The notes: generated from the sequence alone by a model not told the origin. A stretch of DNA of 64,000 nucleotides from Brevibacterium atlanticum (GCF_011617245.1 NZ_CP050152.1:2222503-2286502), one strand, 5' to 3'. Counted from the first letter of the stretch, positions 27,250 to 37,358 are shown. Numbers and translations: made by a program.

Positions 27250-28146
27250 TCATTCTCTCCCCAGATCGCGATGGCGCACGGTGACCGGGATGCCGGTCTG
27301 CGCGGACAGCAGTTTGCCGACGCGTTCGCTGATCGCCACCGAACGGTGTTTGCCTCCGGTGCAGCCGATGCCGATCATCGCGTAGCCGCGGCCCTCATGC
27401 AGATAGCCTTCGGCCACGGTGGCCAGGGTCGCCGCATAGCGCTCGATGAACTGCTCCGCGCCGGGCTGTTCGAGCACATAGTCGGCGACATCCGAGTCGA
27501 GTCCGTTGTGACCGCGCAGATGCGGGATCCAGTACGGGTTGGGCAGAAAGCGGACGTCGGCGATGTGGTCGGCGTCCTTGGGCAGACCGTATTTGAAGCC
27601 GAAGCTCATCACCGTCAGACGCAGGGGCGGGGTGTCGTCGTCGCTGAAGCGCTTGCGAACCTCGGCGGAGAGCTGATGGACGTTGAGATCCGAGGTGTCG
27701 ACGATGATGTCGGCCCGGTGCCGCAGGCTCTCGAGTTGGGCCTTCTCTGCTTCGATGCCCTCGAGTAGCGTGCCGTCGGCCTGCATCGGATGAGGCCGCC
27801 TGGTCGATTCGAAGCGGCGGACGAGGACTTCGTCGGAGGCCTCGAGGTAGAGGATGCGCAGCGACAGCCCCTGATCGAGGAAGTCGCTGATGGTCTCCTG
27901 CAGCTCGGTGTACTTCGTCCGACCCTTGGCGTCGATGACGATCGCGATCTTCGGCAGCGCACCGTCGGCGCGGGCGACGAGTTCGACGAGCGGCCGCATC
28001 ATCTGCGGAGGCAGGTTGTCGACAACGTACCAGTCCATGTCCTCGAGCACATTGGCCACGGTGGACCGTCCCGCCCCGGACATGCCGGTGACGAGCACGA
28101 CCTCGATGGGGTGGTCGGAACCGTTCGGTTCGGCCGGTGTACTCAC
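27250..28146 (-). CDS. rapZ: RapZ/YvcJ family nucleotide-binding protein
   Basis: A 298-residue P-loop protein. In E. coli RapZ guides decay of the GlmZ small RNA; in Gram-positive bacteria YvcJ has a GTPase role that is not well defined. The Walker A is GMSGAGRST near residue 20, with Arg where Lys is usual, as in several actinobacterial homologues. SFGFKYGLPKDAD and IGIGCTGGKHRSV near residue 265 are family hallmarks. It starts at GTG 28146 behind GAGGAGG. A TAGAGT hexamer on the minus strand at 28201-28206 may be its promoter. Confidence 0.94.
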   Translation of the reverse strand: MSTPAEPNGSDHPIEVVLVTGMSGAGRSTVANVLEDMDWYVVDNLPPQMMRPLVELVARADGALPKIAIVIDAKGRTKYTELQETISDFLDQGLSLRILYLEASDEVLVRRFESTRRPHPMQADGTLLEGIEAEKAQLESLRHRADIIVDTSDLNVHQLSAEVRKRFSDDDTPPLRLTVMSFGFKYGLPKDADHIADVRFLPNPYWIPHLRGHNGLDSDVADYVLEQPGAEQFIERYAATLATVAEGYLHEGRGYAMIGIGCTGGKHRSVAISERVGKLLSAQTGIPVTVRHRDLGRE

Positions 28147-28223
28147 ACGTCCTCCTCTGTCTGCGCCTCGGCGGTTCGGGCACTTGTGCCTCTCGGCACT
28201 ACTCTAAGGCAGATCGGAGCTGC

Positions 28224-30083
28224 TCAGTCGGCGAGGGCGGCGACGATCTTCTCGGCCAGTGCGGGACCGATTCCCTTGACTTCGCAGATCTCGTCGAGGC
28301 TCGCGGCGCGCACCTTCTTCACGGATCCGAAGTGCCGCAGCAGGGCGGTCCGTTTGGACTCCCCGAGGCCGGGAACGTCGTCGAGGACGGAGCTCGTCAT
28401 CGCCTTCGCCCGTTTGGAGCGGTGGTAGGTGATGGCGAAGCGGTGGGCTTCGTCGCGAAGGCGCTGCATGAGGAACAGGCCCTCTGAGTTGCGCGGCAGG
28501 ATCACCGGGAACGGATCGTCGGGAACCCAGATCTCCTCGAGACGCTTGGCCAGACCGACGACGGAGATGTCGACGATGCCGAGGTCGGTCAGCGCTCTCA
28601 TGGCCGCCGCCACCTGCGGGCCGGCGCCGTCGACGACGAGGAGGCTGGGCCGATAGCCGAAGCGGTCGTCGGGCTCCTCGGAGCTCATCTGTTCGAGGTA
28701 GCGGCTGAAGCGACGGGACACGACGTCGTACATCGACGCCGTGTCATCGGCGGCAGCCTCGCCGTGGATGGCGAAGTGCCGGTAGTCGCGCTTCTTGGCC
28801 ATTCCGTCTTCGAAGACGACGAGGGATGCGACGACGTTCGACCCCTGGGTATGGGAGATGTCGATGCATTCGATCCGCAGCGGCGCTTCGGGCAGTCCCA
28901 GATGCTCCTGGATCTCCTTGAGCGCCTGGCTGCGCGTGGTCAGGTCGGAGGATCGCTTGAGCTTGTGCTGGATGAGCGCTTCCTTCGCGTTCTTCGTCAC
29001 GGTCTCCAGCGCCGCCTTCTTCTCTCCGCGTTCGGGCACGCGCACCGTCACTCGTGATCCCCGCTGTTCGCTCAGCCAGGCTTCGAGGGATTCGAGGTCG
29101 GCCGGCAGCGTGTCGACGAGGATCTCCTTCGGGATCGCATCGGCGTCGAGGCCGGAGTAGGCCTGGCGCAGATAGTCCGTGGTGAGTTCGGCCGGGGTGT
29201 GGTCGTCGGAGCGTTCGATGATCCAGCCGCGTTGTCCGCGGATGCGGCCCTGCCTCACGTGGAAGACCTGCACGGAGGCTTCGAGCTCTTCGGTGACGAG
29301 GGCGAAGACGTCGCAGTCGGCGCTCACCGACAGGACGACCGCCGATTTGTCGAGCACCTTCTGCAGGGCCGCGATCTCGTCGCGCAGCTTCGCGGCGCGT
29401 TCGTAGTCGAGGTCGGCCGCGGCGGCCGCCATCTCCTTCTGCCGGTAGCTGATGAACCGACCGGTGTTGCCGGACATGAAGTCCGAGATGCTGCGTGCGA
29501 GCTCTTTGTGATCGTCCTTGCTGATCTGGCCGACGCAGGGAGCGGCGCATTTGTCGATGTAGCCGAGCAGGCAGGGGCGCCCGCTGCGTTCGGCGCGGCG
29601 GTACACGCCAGGGGTGCAGGTGCGCATCGGGAATGCTCTGAGCAGCAGGTCGAGGGTGTCCTTGATCGCCCACACCTGGGCGAAGGGACCGAAGTACTTG
29701 ATGCCTTTCCTGCGTTTGCCGCGGGTGATGTACGCCCGTGGCACCGCGTCGTTCATGGTGATCGCCAGGTACGGGTAGGACTTGTCGTCGCGGAACATGA
29801 CGTTGAACCGCGGGTTGAACTCGTTGATCCACGTCCATTCGAGCTGGAGGGCTTCGACCTCGGTGTCGACGACGGTCCATTCCACGGAGTTCGCGGTGTG
29901 GACCATCGTCGAGGTCCGCGGGTGCAGCTGCGCAGGATTCGCGAAGTACGAGTTCAGCCGGTTGCGGAGGTTCTTCGCCTTGCCGACGTAGATCACTCTG
30001 CGATCGGGGTCGCGGAACTTGTAGACCCCTGCCGAAGTCGGGATCGACCCCGTGGCCGGACGGTAGCTGGACGGATCGGGCAT
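28224..30083 (-). CDS. uvrC: Excinuclease ABC subunit C
   Basis: Makes both incisions around the lesion in nucleotide excision repair. It has 619 residues. The N-terminal GIY-YIG domain (GVYKFRDPDRRVIYVGKAKN, residues about 19-38) cuts 3', and the RNase H-like domain (IECIDISHTQGSNVV, residues about 385-400) cuts 5'. A UVR motif lies between them (AAADLDYERAAKLRDEIAAL). Tandem helix-hairpin-helix motifs end the protein (LDDVPGLGESK, CEVKGIGPALAEKI). Six bases separate its start from the uvrA stop, so uvrA and uvrC form one unit. Confidence 0.96.
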   Translation of the reverse strand: MPDPSSYRPATGSIPTSAGVYKFRDPDRRVIYVGKAKNLRNRLNSYFANPAQLHPRTSTMVHTANSVEWTVVDTEVEALQLEWTWINEFNPRFNVMFRDDKSYPYLAITMNDAVPRAYITRGKRRKGIKYFGPFAQVWAIKDTLDLLLRAFPMRTCTPGVYRRAERSGRPCLLGYIDKCAAPCVGQISKDDHKELARSISDFMSGNTGRFISYRQKEMAAAAADLDYERAAKLRDEIAALQKVLDKSAVVLSVSADCDVFALVTEELEASVQVFHVRQGRIRGQRGWIIERSDDHTPAELTTDYLRQAYSGLDADAIPKEILVDTLPADLESLEAWLSEQRGSRVTVRVPERGEKKAALETVTKNAKEALIQHKLKRSSDLTTRSQALKEIQEHLGLPEAPLRIECIDISHTQGSNVVASLVVFEDGMAKKRDYRHFAIHGEAAADDTASMYDVVSRRFSRYLEQMSSEEPDDRFGYRPSLLVVDGAGPQVAAAMRALTDLGIVDISVVGLAKRLEEIWVPDDPFPVILPRNSEGLFLMQRLRDEAHRFAITYHRSKRAKAMTSSVLDDVPGLGESKRTALLRHFGSVKKVRAASLDEICEVKGIGPALAEKIVAALAD

Positions 30084-30088
30084 GATGA

Positions 30089-32959
30089 TCAGCGGTCGAG
30101 CATCGGCTTGAGGAATCGGCCCGTGTGCGAGGCACTCACCTCGGCGACCTCCTCAGGTGTGCCCTGGGCGATGATCTGTCCGCCGCCGCGGCCGCCCTCG
30201 GGCCCGAGGTCGATGATGTGGTCGGCGTTGCCGATGACGTCGAGGTTGTGCTCGATGACGATGACCGTGTTGCCCTTGTCGACGAGGCCCTGCAGGACCA
30301 TGAGCAGCTTCGAGATGTCCTCGAAGTGCAGTCCCGTGGTCGGTTCGTCGAGGACGTAGACGGTGCGTCCGCGTGAGCGCTTCTGCAGTTCGGCCGCGAG
30401 CTTCACACGCTGTGCCTCACCGCCGGAGAGGGTGGTCGCCGGCTGCCCGAGGCGGACGTAGCCGAGCCCGACCTCGACGAGGGTCTTGAGGTGACGCGAG
30501 ATCGCTGGGATCGCGGCGAAGAAGTCGCTGGCCTCCTCGATGGGCATGTCGAGCACCTCGGCGATGTTCTTGCCCTTGAAGGTGACCTCGAGGGTCTCCC
30601 GGTTGTAGCGGGCGCCCTGGCAGACCTCGCAGGGGACATAGACGTCGGGCAGGAAGTTCATCTCGATCTTGATGGTGCCGTCGCCGCTGCAGTTCTCGCA
30701 GCGTCCGCCTTTGACATTGAAGGAGAACCGACCGGGCAGGTAGCCGCGGACCTTCGCCGATTCGGTCTCGGCGAAGAGTCGGCGCACATGGTCGAAGACT
30801 CCGGTGTACGTGGCGGGGTTCGACCGGGGTGTCCGACCGATCGGCGACTGGTCGACGTGGACGACCTTGTCGAGGTTGTCCAGTCCGGTCACCCGCTTGT
30901 GGCGGCCGGGGACTCTCGAGGCACCGTTGAGGACGTTCGCCATCTGCGTGTAGAGGATCTCGTTGACCAGCGTCGACTTGCCGGAACCGGACACGCCGGT
31001 GACGGCCGTGAGGACGCCGAGCGGGAAGGACACAGTGACATCACGCAGGTTGTTCTCCACGGCCTTCTCGACGGTGACCATCCGGTCCTTGTCGACGGGT
31101 CGACGCGTGGTCGGCATCTGGATCCGGCGACGACCGGCCAGATAGTCGCCGGTGACCGATCCGTCAGCGTCTCTGAGCCCGGAAACGGGGCCGGAATAGA
31201 CGACCTCTCCCCCGTGTTCGCCGGCGCCGGGGCCGATGTCGACGATCCAGTCCGCGGATTCGATGGTGTCCTCATCGTGTTCGACGACGATGAGCGTGTT
31301 TCCCAGCTCCTTGAGCTTGTTGAGAGTCTCGATGAGTCTGCGATTGTCGCGCTGGTGCAGCCCGATCGAGGGTTCGTCGAGGACATAGAGGACCCCGACG
31401 AGTCCCGAACCGATCTGAGTGGCCAGGCGGATGCGCTGCGCCTCACCGCCGGAGAGCGTGCCCGCAGCGCGGTTGAGGCTGAGATAGTCGAGGCCGACGT
31501 CGAGGAGGAAGCCGAGACGGGCGTTGATCTCCTTCATCACCTGCGCCGCCACGGCAGCGTCACGGTCACTGAGTTCGAGCGAGGAGAGGAAAGTCGCGGC
31601 TTCGTCGAGAGCAAGCTCGGACACCTCGGCGATCGACCGCTCGCCGACCTTGACCGCAAGGATCTCGGGCTTGAGGCGGGTCCCGTCGCAGCTGGCGCAC
31701 GGGATCTCGCGCATATAGGACTCGTAGCGCTCCCGCGACCAGTCCGATTCGGTCTCATCGTGTTTGCGCTGGATGTACTGGTAGACGCCTTCGAAGCCGG
31801 TCGAGTACGTCCGCTCCCGGCCGAAGCGGTTCTTGTACTTGACGTGGACCTTGTAGTCCTTGCCGGTGAGGATCGCGGCCTTCGCCGTCTTCGGCAGCTT
31901 CTTCCACGGCGTCTTCATATCGAAGCCGAGTTCGTCGCCGAGACCCTTGAGCAGACGGTTGAAGTACTTCGAGACCTGCTTGCCGCCGGACCAGGGCGCG
32001 ATCGCGCCGGCACCGAGGCTGAGGTCCTCATCGGGGACGACGAGACTCTCATCGACCTGGAGGCGGGTGCCGATGCCGTCGCACGTGGGGCAGGCGCCGA
32101 AGGGCGAGTTGAAGGAGAACGAGCGAGGTTCGATCTCGTCGATCGTCAACGGGTGCTCGTTCGGGCAGGACATGTGCTCGGAGAAGGTGCGCACCGTGCC
32201 CTCGTCGACGAGTTCGACGTCGATGCGGCCGTCGGCGAGCCCGAGTGCGGTCTCGACGGAGTCGGTCAGGCGCGGGCGCATGCCCGATTTCGCCACGAGT
32301 CGGTCGACGACCACGGAGATCGTGTGCTTGTACTGCTTCTCCAAGGTCGGCGGATCGCTCAAGGTGATCTGCTCACCGTCGACGACGACGCGGGAGAAGC
32401 CCTTGGCCTGGAGTTCGGTGAAGAGATCGACGAACTCGCCCTTGCGGGAGCGGACGACGGGGGCGAGGACGAGGAACTTCGTGCGTTCGGGCAGCTCGAG
32501 CAGCTGGTCGACGATCTGCTGCGGAGTCTGCTTCGTGATCACCTCACCGCACACCGGGCAGTGGGGGACGCCGATGCGTGCCCACAGCAGACGGAGGAAG
32601 TCGTAGACCTCGGTGATCGTTCCCACGGTCGAACGCGGGTTGCGCGAGGTCGACTTCTGGTCGATCGACACTGCCGGGGACAGTCCTTCGATGAAGTCGA
32701 CATCGGGCTTGTCCATCTGCCCGAGGAACATGCGGGCGTAGGAGGACAGGGATTCGACATAGCGTCGCTGCCCTTCGGCGAAGATTGTGTCGAACGCCAA
32801 GGAGGACTTCCCCGATCCGGACAGACCGGTGAACACGACCATGGAGTCGCGCGGCAGGGCGACTTCGACGTTCTTGAGGTTGTGCGCCCTCGCGCCTTTG
32901 ACCCACAGCGTGTCGAGATGGGAGACGCCTGGCACTTGCTCACCGTTATTGGTTTTCAT
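30089..32959 (-). CDS. uvrA: Excinuclease ABC subunit A
   Basis: Damage-recognition ATPase of nucleotide excision repair, 956 residues. Two ABC modules are present: GLSGSGKSS near residue 46 with [15 protein letters not shown], and GVSGSGKST near residue 650 with [15 protein letters not shown]. Zinc modules are visible as CPVCGEV, CPNEHPL with CPTCDG, CASCDG, and CENCSGDG with CEVCQG. I use ATG 32959; the GTG just before it at 32962 is possible. A TAATAC hexamer at 32973-32978 on the minus strand would give a very short leader. I see no SOS box (GAAC-N4-GTTC). Confidence 0.97.
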   Translation of the reverse strand: MKTNNGEQVPGVSHLDTLWVKGARAHNLKNVEVALPRDSMVVFTGLSGSGKSSLAFDTIFAEGQRRYVESLSSYARMFLGQMDKPDVDFIEGLSPAVSIDQKSTSRNPRSTVGTITEVYDFLRLLWARIGVPHCPVCGEVITKQTPQQIVDQLLELPERTKFLVLAPVVRSRKGEFVDLFTELQAKGFSRVVVDGEQITLSDPPTLEKQYKHTISVVVDRLVAKSGMRPRLTDSVETALGLADGRIDVELVDEGTVRTFSEHMSCPNEHPLTIDEIEPRSFSFNSPFGACPTCDGIGTRLQVDESLVVPDEDLSLGAGAIAPWSGGKQVSKYFNRLLKGLGDELGFDMKTPWKKLPKTAKAAILTGKDYKVHVKYKNRFGRERTYSTGFEGVYQYIQRKHDETESDWSRERYESYMREIPCASCDGTRLKPEILAVKVGERSIAEVSELALDEAATFLSSLELSDRDAAVAAQVMKEINARLGFLLDVGLDYLSLNRAAGTLSGGEAQRIRLATQIGSGLVGVLYVLDEPSIGLHQRDNRRLIETLNKLKELGNTLIVVEHDEDTIESADWIVDIGPGAGEHGGEVVYSGPVSGLRDADGSVTGDYLAGRRRIQMPTTRRPVDKDRMVTVEKAVENNLRDVTVSFPLGVLTAVTGVSGSGKSTLVNEILYTQMANVLNGASRVPGRHKRVTGLDNLDKVVHVDQSPIGRTPRSNPATYTGVFDHVRRLFAETESAKVRGYLPGRFSFNVKGGRCENCSGDGTIKIEMNFLPDVYVPCEVCQGARYNRETLEVTFKGKNIAEVLDMPIEEASDFFAAIPAISRHLKTLVEVGLGYVRLGQPATTLSGGEAQRVKLAAELQKRSRGRTVYVLDEPTTGLHFEDISKLLMVLQGLVDKGNTVIVIEHNLDVIGNADHIIDLGPEGGRGGGQIIAQGTPEEVAEVSASHTGRFLKPMLDR

Positions 32960-33087
32960 CACCTGACCACTGTATTACTCGGCACTGACATTGGTTCACT
33001 CACGGCGGTCTCCGCCGTCTCCGCTGGGGGCTCCGAAGCTCCCGCGGGTTTGCGCCGCCGAGCTCGACGTCGCTGACGGATCGACGT

Positions 33088-35586
33088 TCACCGGCCGATC
33101 TCCCCGACGGAGACGATGCGCAGGACGATGTCTCCGGCGTCGTCGCTGGCGGCCACGTCCACCTCGGCGTCGATGGCCCAGTCCCGGTTGCCTTCGGGGT
33201 CGGCCAGGATCTGGCGGACGGTCCACGTGGAGGAACCGGGTTCGATGTCGATATATTCCCGGCCGCGGGCTGACTGGTCGATGAGCAGATCGCCGTATTC
33301 GTCGTAGAAGTCCTCGATCGCATCTTCCCAGGCCTTCGCGTCGAAGCCCGAATCGGCGTCGAGGCGACCGAGTTCGGTGTAGTCGGCCCGTTCGGCCAGG
33401 AGCACGCGGTGGAAGAGGGCGTTGCGGATCTCTGCGGTGAAGACCTTCGTGTTCTCGGAGAATCTCCGTTCGAGGTCCGGCAGTTCGTCGGCGTCGAAGC
33501 CGGTCGGGTCGAGTCCCTGCAGGGTCCGCCATTCGTCGAGGAGGGAGGAGTCGGTCCGGGCGATGGTCTCGCCGAGCCATTCGATGATGGTCGACAGCTC
33601 CTCGGTGCGGCTCTCGCCGGGGACGTTGTGCAGCAGCGCCCGGTAGACGTCGGTGAGGTAGCGCAGCAGGCTGCCTTCGGCGCGGGCGAGGGAGTAGTAG
33701 CCGACGAATTGGGTGAAGCCCATGGCCTGCTCGATCATGTCGCGGACGACCGATTTCGGTTCGAAGGCACCGCCGCGCAGCCACGGGTGGGTCTCGACGA
33801 AGTGGTCGAATGCGGGTTCGAGGACGTCGGCCAGCGGCTTCGGGCCCTCGAGTTCGTCGAGGATCGCCATGCGTTCGGGGTAGTCGACGCCTTCGGCCTT
33901 GAGTTCGGCGAGGGTGTCGGCCTTGATCCGGTCGAGCTGCCCTCTGAGGATCTGGAACGGCACCGAGGTGGTCGATTCGACGATCGAGACGACGTCGAGC
34001 GCGTACGTCTCGTCCTCCTCGTCGACGAGGTCGAGAGCGGCGAGGACGAACGGTGCCAGCGGTTGGTTGAGCGCGAACTGGGGACCGAGGTCCTGGGTCG
34101 GGAGGAGTTCGTCTCCCCTGGTCTCGATGAGGCCGGCGTCGAGCAGGGAGCGGCCGATGCCGATGGCGGTGAGCTTGAGGTCGAGTCGGCGTTCGCGGCT
34201 TTCGTGGGTCTTGTCGATGAAGTCGCTGATGGTCGACACGGTCGAGCCGGGGCGGGCGACGAGGTTGAGGATCGTCGAGTGGTCGATCTTCATCCGCGGG
34301 CGCAGCGTTTCGGATTCGCCGGTGATGAGTTTGTCGAAGGTCTCTTCGGACCAGCCGACGAATCCTGCCGGTGCCGCCTTCTTCTTCGCCTTCTTCTTTT
34401 TCTTCTTGTCGTCGTTCGCCGCCTTCGCCTCGGCCCTGAGGTTGTCGATGACGTGTTCGGGAGCCTGCGCGATGACGTACCCGCGGGTGTCGAAGCCCGC
34501 TCGGCCGGCGCGTCCGGCCAACTGTTGGAATTCGCGGACGCTGAGCCTGCGCATCTTGCGGCCGTCGAACTTCGTCAGTCCGGTCAGCAGCACCGAGCGG
34601 ATGGGCACGTTGATGCCCACCCCGAGGGTGTCCGTGCCGGAGATGACGAGCAGAAGGCCCTTGAGGGCGAGCTGTTCGACGAGGCGCCGGTACTTCGGCA
34701 GCATTCCCGCGTGGTGGACGCCGACTCCGTGGAGGAGCAGCTTGCGCAGGTTCTGCCCGAATCCCTTGGAGAAGGTGAAGCCCTTGATCACCTCTGCGAT
34801 GGCGGCCTTCTGCTCCTTCGAGGCGAGATCGACTGAGAGCAGGTTCGTGGCGAGGTCGATCGCACCGCTCTGGGAATACGAGACTACGTAGACGGGCGCC
34901 TTCTCGCCTCGGACGAGTGCGCGCAGCGTATCCGACAGCGTCTCGGTCGAGTACTCGTATTCGAGCGGTACGGGTCGTGTTGCGGAGGTGATGACGGAGG
35001 AATCGCGGCCCGTGGTCTCCCGCATCGTCCGCTGGATCTCCGTGGTGTCGCCGAGAGTGGCGGACATGAGGACGAATTGCGCCTGCGGCATCTCGAGCAG
35101 CGGTACCTGCCAGGCCCAGCCGCGGGACGGGTCGGAGACGTAGTGGAACTCGTCCATGACGACCATTCCCGCGTCGAGCAGTCCGCCCTCGCGCAGCGAC
35201 TGATTCGCGAGGATCTCGGCCGTGGCGCAGATGACGGGTGCGTCCCCGTTGACGGTGGAGTCGCCGGTGATCATGCCGACGTTCTCGGGGCCGAGGGCGC
35301 CGATCAGGGAGAAGAACTTCTCGCTGACGAGTGCCTTGAGCGGGGCCGTGTAGTAGGCGCGGATGCCGCGCGTGTAGGACTGGTAGAGGGCGAAGAGCGC
35401 GACGAGTGACTTCCCGGAGCCTGTCGGGGTGGCCATGATCGTGTTGTCTCCGGCGAGGATGGTGAGGAAGGCCTCGTCCTGGGCCGGATAGGGTTCGACG
35501 CCGATCTCTGCGCAGTATTCGCCGAAGGACTCGTAGACGGAGTCGTCGTCGGCGAATTCCGCCGGGATCTCCTGCAATCTGGCCAC
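33088..35586 (-). CDS. Ski2-like DEAD/DEAH-box RNA helicase with DUF3516 C-terminus
   Basis: An 832-residue superfamily-2 helicase. ATPTGSGKS (motif I) near residue 55, DEFHYV (motif II) near 150, SATLGD (motif III) and QLAGRAGRAGFDTRG (motif VI) are present. The C-terminal half is all-helical and matches actinobacterial DUF3516. Between them lies a lysine-rich linker (DDKKKKKKAKKKAAPAG, near residue 400). The start is uncertain: GTG 35586 has GGAAAGG 13 bases upstream. The ATG at 35652 would reach into the ribosome site of the divergent YciI gene, so I reject it. The RNA substrate is unknown; RNA turnover is likely. Confidence 0.88.
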   Translation of the reverse strand: MARLQEIPAEFADDDSVYESFGEYCAEIGVEPYPAQDEAFLTILAGDNTIMATPTGSGKSLVALFALYQSYTRGIRAYYTAPLKALVSEKFFSLIGALGPENVGMITGDSTVNGDAPVICATAEILANQSLREGGLLDAGMVVMDEFHYVSDPSRGWAWQVPLLEMPQAQFVLMSATLGDTTEIQRTMRETTGRDSSVITSATRPVPLEYEYSTETLSDTLRALVRGEKAPVYVVSYSQSGAIDLATNLLSVDLASKEQKAAIAEVIKGFTFSKGFGQNLRKLLLHGVGVHHAGMLPKYRRLVEQLALKGLLLVISGTDTLGVGINVPIRSVLLTGLTKFDGRKMRRLSVREFQQLAGRAGRAGFDTRGYVIAQAPEHVIDNLRAEAKAANDDKKKKKKAKKKAAPAGFVGWSEETFDKLITGESETLRPRMKIDHSTILNLVARPGSTVSTISDFIDKTHESRERRLDLKLTAIGIGRSLLDAGLIETRGDELLPTQDLGPQFALNQPLAPFVLAALDLVDEEDETYALDVVSIVESTTSVPFQILRGQLDRIKADTLAELKAEGVDYPERMAILDELEGPKPLADVLEPAFDHFVETHPWLRGGAFEPKSVVRDMIEQAMGFTQFVGYYSLARAEGSLLRYLTDVYRALLHNVPGESRTEELSTIIEWLGETIARTDSSLLDEWRTLQGLDPTGFDADELPDLERRFSENTKVFTAEIRNALFHRVLLAERADYTELGRLDADSGFDAKAWEDAIEDFYDEYGDLLIDQSARGREYIDIEPGSSTWTVRQILADPEGNRDWAIDAEVDVAASDDAGDIVLRIVSVGEIGR

Positions 35587-35654
35587 GCTGATGCACAGAC
35601 CTTTCCGATTAGACTGATTCGTGTTCAATCCTAATAGCCGAACGGAGCTCATCG

Positions 35655-35945
35655 ATGCCAGTCTTCGCCGCCACCTACACCTACGGTCCGGACACCGCCA
35701 CCCGCATGGACAACCGCCCGAGTCATCGCCAGTGGCAGTCGGACCTCGTCGAGGCCGGTGTGATCCTCGCGTCCGGTCCCCTCGATGACGAGCCGCAGCC
35801 GGGTGGCCTGCTGATCTTCGCCGCCGCCGACCGCGCTGAGGTCGAGCGCCACCTCGCCGAGGATCCCTATGCTTCGATCGGAGTCATCGAGTCCGTGTCC
35901 GTACGTGAGTGGACGCCGGTCTTCGGGCCGTTCTCGAAAGACTGA
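35655..35945 (+). CDS. YciI family protein
   Basis: A 96-residue single-domain YciI protein with a ferredoxin-like fold, some of which act as small hydrolases or lyases. The conserved Arg/His region DNRPSHRQWQSDLV near residues 19-32, ASGPLDD near 40 and ERHLAEDPYASIG near 66 follow the family pattern. ATG 35655 is preceded by GGAGC. It is divergent from the helicase and followed by a strong terminator. Its substrate is unknown. Confidence 0.85.
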   Translation: MPVFAATYTYGPDTATRMDNRPSHRQWQSDLVEAGVILASGPLDDEPQPGGLLIFAAADRAEVERHLAEDPYASIGVIESVSVREWTPVFGPFSKD

Positions 35946-36005
35946 GCCGCAGCACCGACGAGGTGTGAAACGGCCGACAGCACCCGCCGCCCGGCCGGCG
36001 ATATG

Positions 36006-36046
36006 CGAGCGGGGCCCGTCCTGATGATCAGGACGGGCCCCGTTCG
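36006..36046. terminator. Bidirectional terminator between yciI and terC
   Basis: A stem of about 19-20 bp with arms around a GC-rich core (GGGGCCCGTCCTGA at 36011-36024 and its complement at 36028-36041) and a 3-base loop. Flanking bases extend the pairing to 36006 and 36046 with one G-T pair. It lies between convergent genes. Confidence 0.88.
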
Positions 36047-36112
36047 TCTCTGTTCCGGGAGACTGTCTCGGGTCCGGGGGGGCTGACCTCGGTCGGTCGA
36101 ACTCCGGTGGGC

Positions 36113-37171
36113 TCAGGCCTCTTCGGTGTCGTCGGCGCGGAGGTCCTTGAAGGTCACGCCGTCCTTGCGCATCTTCATCAGTGAGGCGATCGTCGCCACA
36201 GCCATGGCGAGGACGATGAAGGTCAGCGACAGCCAGGTCGGCACCTCGGGGATCGAGTGGCCCCAGGACAGGAAGTCCCAATCGCTCGAGTGCAGGGCGT
36301 GGATGACGAGCTTGACGCCGATGAACGCGAGGATCGCGGCGATTCCGTAGTGGAGGTAGACGAGCTTGTCGACGAGACCGCCGAGCAGGAAGTACAGCTG
36401 CCGCAGCCCCATGAGTGCGAAGACGTTCGCGGTGAACACGAGGAAGGCGTTCTGGGTGACACCGAAGATCGCGGGGATCGAGTCGAGTGCGAACATCACG
36501 TCGGTGGAGCCGATCGCGATGAACACGATGAACATCGGGGTCCAGTACTTCTTGTTGTCATCGAGTGTGACCCGCAGCTTGTTGCCGTGGAACTCGTCGA
36601 CGACGTTGATGCGCTTGCGGAGGAACCGGATGAGTCCGTTCTCGCCGTCGCCGTCGTCCTCATTCCCGAACGCCTGACGGTAGGCGACGATGAGCAGGAA
36701 GATGCCGAAGATGAAGAAGACCTCGACGAAGGCGTTGATGATCGCCGCACCCGCGAGAATGAAGATGCCGCGGAAGATGATGGCGATGATGATGCCGACC
36801 ATCAGCACTTCCTGCTGGTACTTCCGCGGGACCGAGAAGCTGCCCATGATGATGATGAAGACGAACAGGTTGTCGATGCTCAGGGAGTATTCGAGCAGCC
36901 AGCCGGTGAGGAATTCGCTGCCGTGCTGAGCATCGCCGATAGCGAACAGCGCTCCCGCGAAGACGAGGGCGAGGGCCACGTAGAAGCCGACCCAGATGCT
37001 CGCCTCGCGCATCGAAGGAGTATGCGGGCGTTTGACGACGAGGAGCAGGTCGAAGACGAGGATCGCGACGACGATGATCCCCGAGGTGATCATGAACCAC
37101 AGCGGGATCGGAGATTCGCTTGCCGCTGCGGCGTTGCCGCCGGCGGCGAGCGTGGAGGACAGGATATCCAT
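36113..37171 (-). CDS. TerC family integral membrane protein (probable Mn2+ exporter)
   Basis: A 352-residue membrane protein with about eight to nine helices. The acidic metal-site motifs are present: EYSLSIDNLFVFIII near residue 90 and TDVMFALDSIPAIFG near residue 215. TerC/Alx-type proteins export Mn2+, in some bacteria to supply exoenzymes. ATG 37171 has GAAAGG upstream. The longer open frame to 37312 runs through the leader RNA and is not used. The manganese-riboswitch-like leader strongly supports a manganese role. Confidence 0.92.
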   Translation of the reverse strand: MDILSSTLAAGGNAAAASESPIPLWFMITSGIIVVAILVFDLLLVVKRPHTPSMREASIWVGFYVALALVFAGALFAIGDAQHGSEFLTGWLLEYSLSIDNLFVFIIIMGSFSVPRKYQQEVLMVGIIIAIIFRGIFILAGAAIINAFVEVFFIFGIFLLIVAYRQAFGNEDDGDGENGLIRFLRKRINVVDEFHGNKLRVTLDDNKKYWTPMFIVFIAIGSTDVMFALDSIPAIFGVTQNAFLVFTANVFALMGLRQLYFLLGGLVDKLVYLHYGIAAILAFIGVKLVIHALHSSDWDFLSWGHSIPEVPTWLSLTFIVLAMAVATIASLMKMRKDGVTFKDLRADDTEEA

Positions 37172-37191
37172 GAGGGCCTTTCGTGGTGAAC

Positions 37192-37310
37192 AGGGCGTAT
37201 CAGGGTCGAAAGTCTCTCCCACGCTGAGGTGCTGCGTGCGCTCCGCGTCCGGATCCCCTGAGGGACCGTGATGACGACCGCGGATGGACGGGATACTCCC
37301 TTTCGCCGGC
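37192..37310 (-). ncRNA. Probable yybP-ykoY manganese riboswitch in the terC leader
   Basis: The minus-strand leader contains AAAGGGAGTATCCC near its 5' end, GGTCGTCATCACGG about 25 bases later, and GGGAGAGACTTTCGACC near the 3' end. These conserved blocks, in this order upstream of a TerC gene, match the yybP-ykoY Mn2+ riboswitch as I know it. A TATACT -10 lies just upstream, so the RNA would begin close to the motif. The boundaries are approximate. High Mn2+ is expected to raise terC expression. Confidence 0.75.
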
Positions 37311-37315
37311 ACACC

Positions 37316-37321
37316 AGTATA
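37316..37321 (-). promoter_or_regulatory. -10 element of the terC promoter
   Basis: TATACT on the minus strand, about 7 bases before the predicted first base of the riboswitch leader. No clear -35 is visible at the usual spacing. Confidence 0.55.
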
Positions 37322-37358
37322 AACATGCCGACCTCATCGTCGCCCCTGCGGTGCCCGG

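Noticed and set aside
30491-33076. 861-codon open frame antisense to uvrA
   Set aside because: It mirrors uvrA, whose motifs are intact. High GC removes stop codons from the antisense frame, and the translation is low-complexity in Asp/Glu/Val/Leu/Arg.
32963-33087. SOS box upstream of uvrA
   Set aside because: No GAAC-N4-GTTC or close variant is visible; only a TAATAC -10-like hexamer and a short 7-bp hairpin near 33002-33018.
32996-35596. 866-codon minus-strand frame overlapping the helicase
   Set aside because: It is the same strand in another frame, rich in Arg and Pro, while the real frame carries all helicase motifs.
37172-37312. N-terminal extension of TerC
   Set aside because: It would translate the riboswitch-like leader and lacks membrane or family features; ATG 37171 has a ribosome site.
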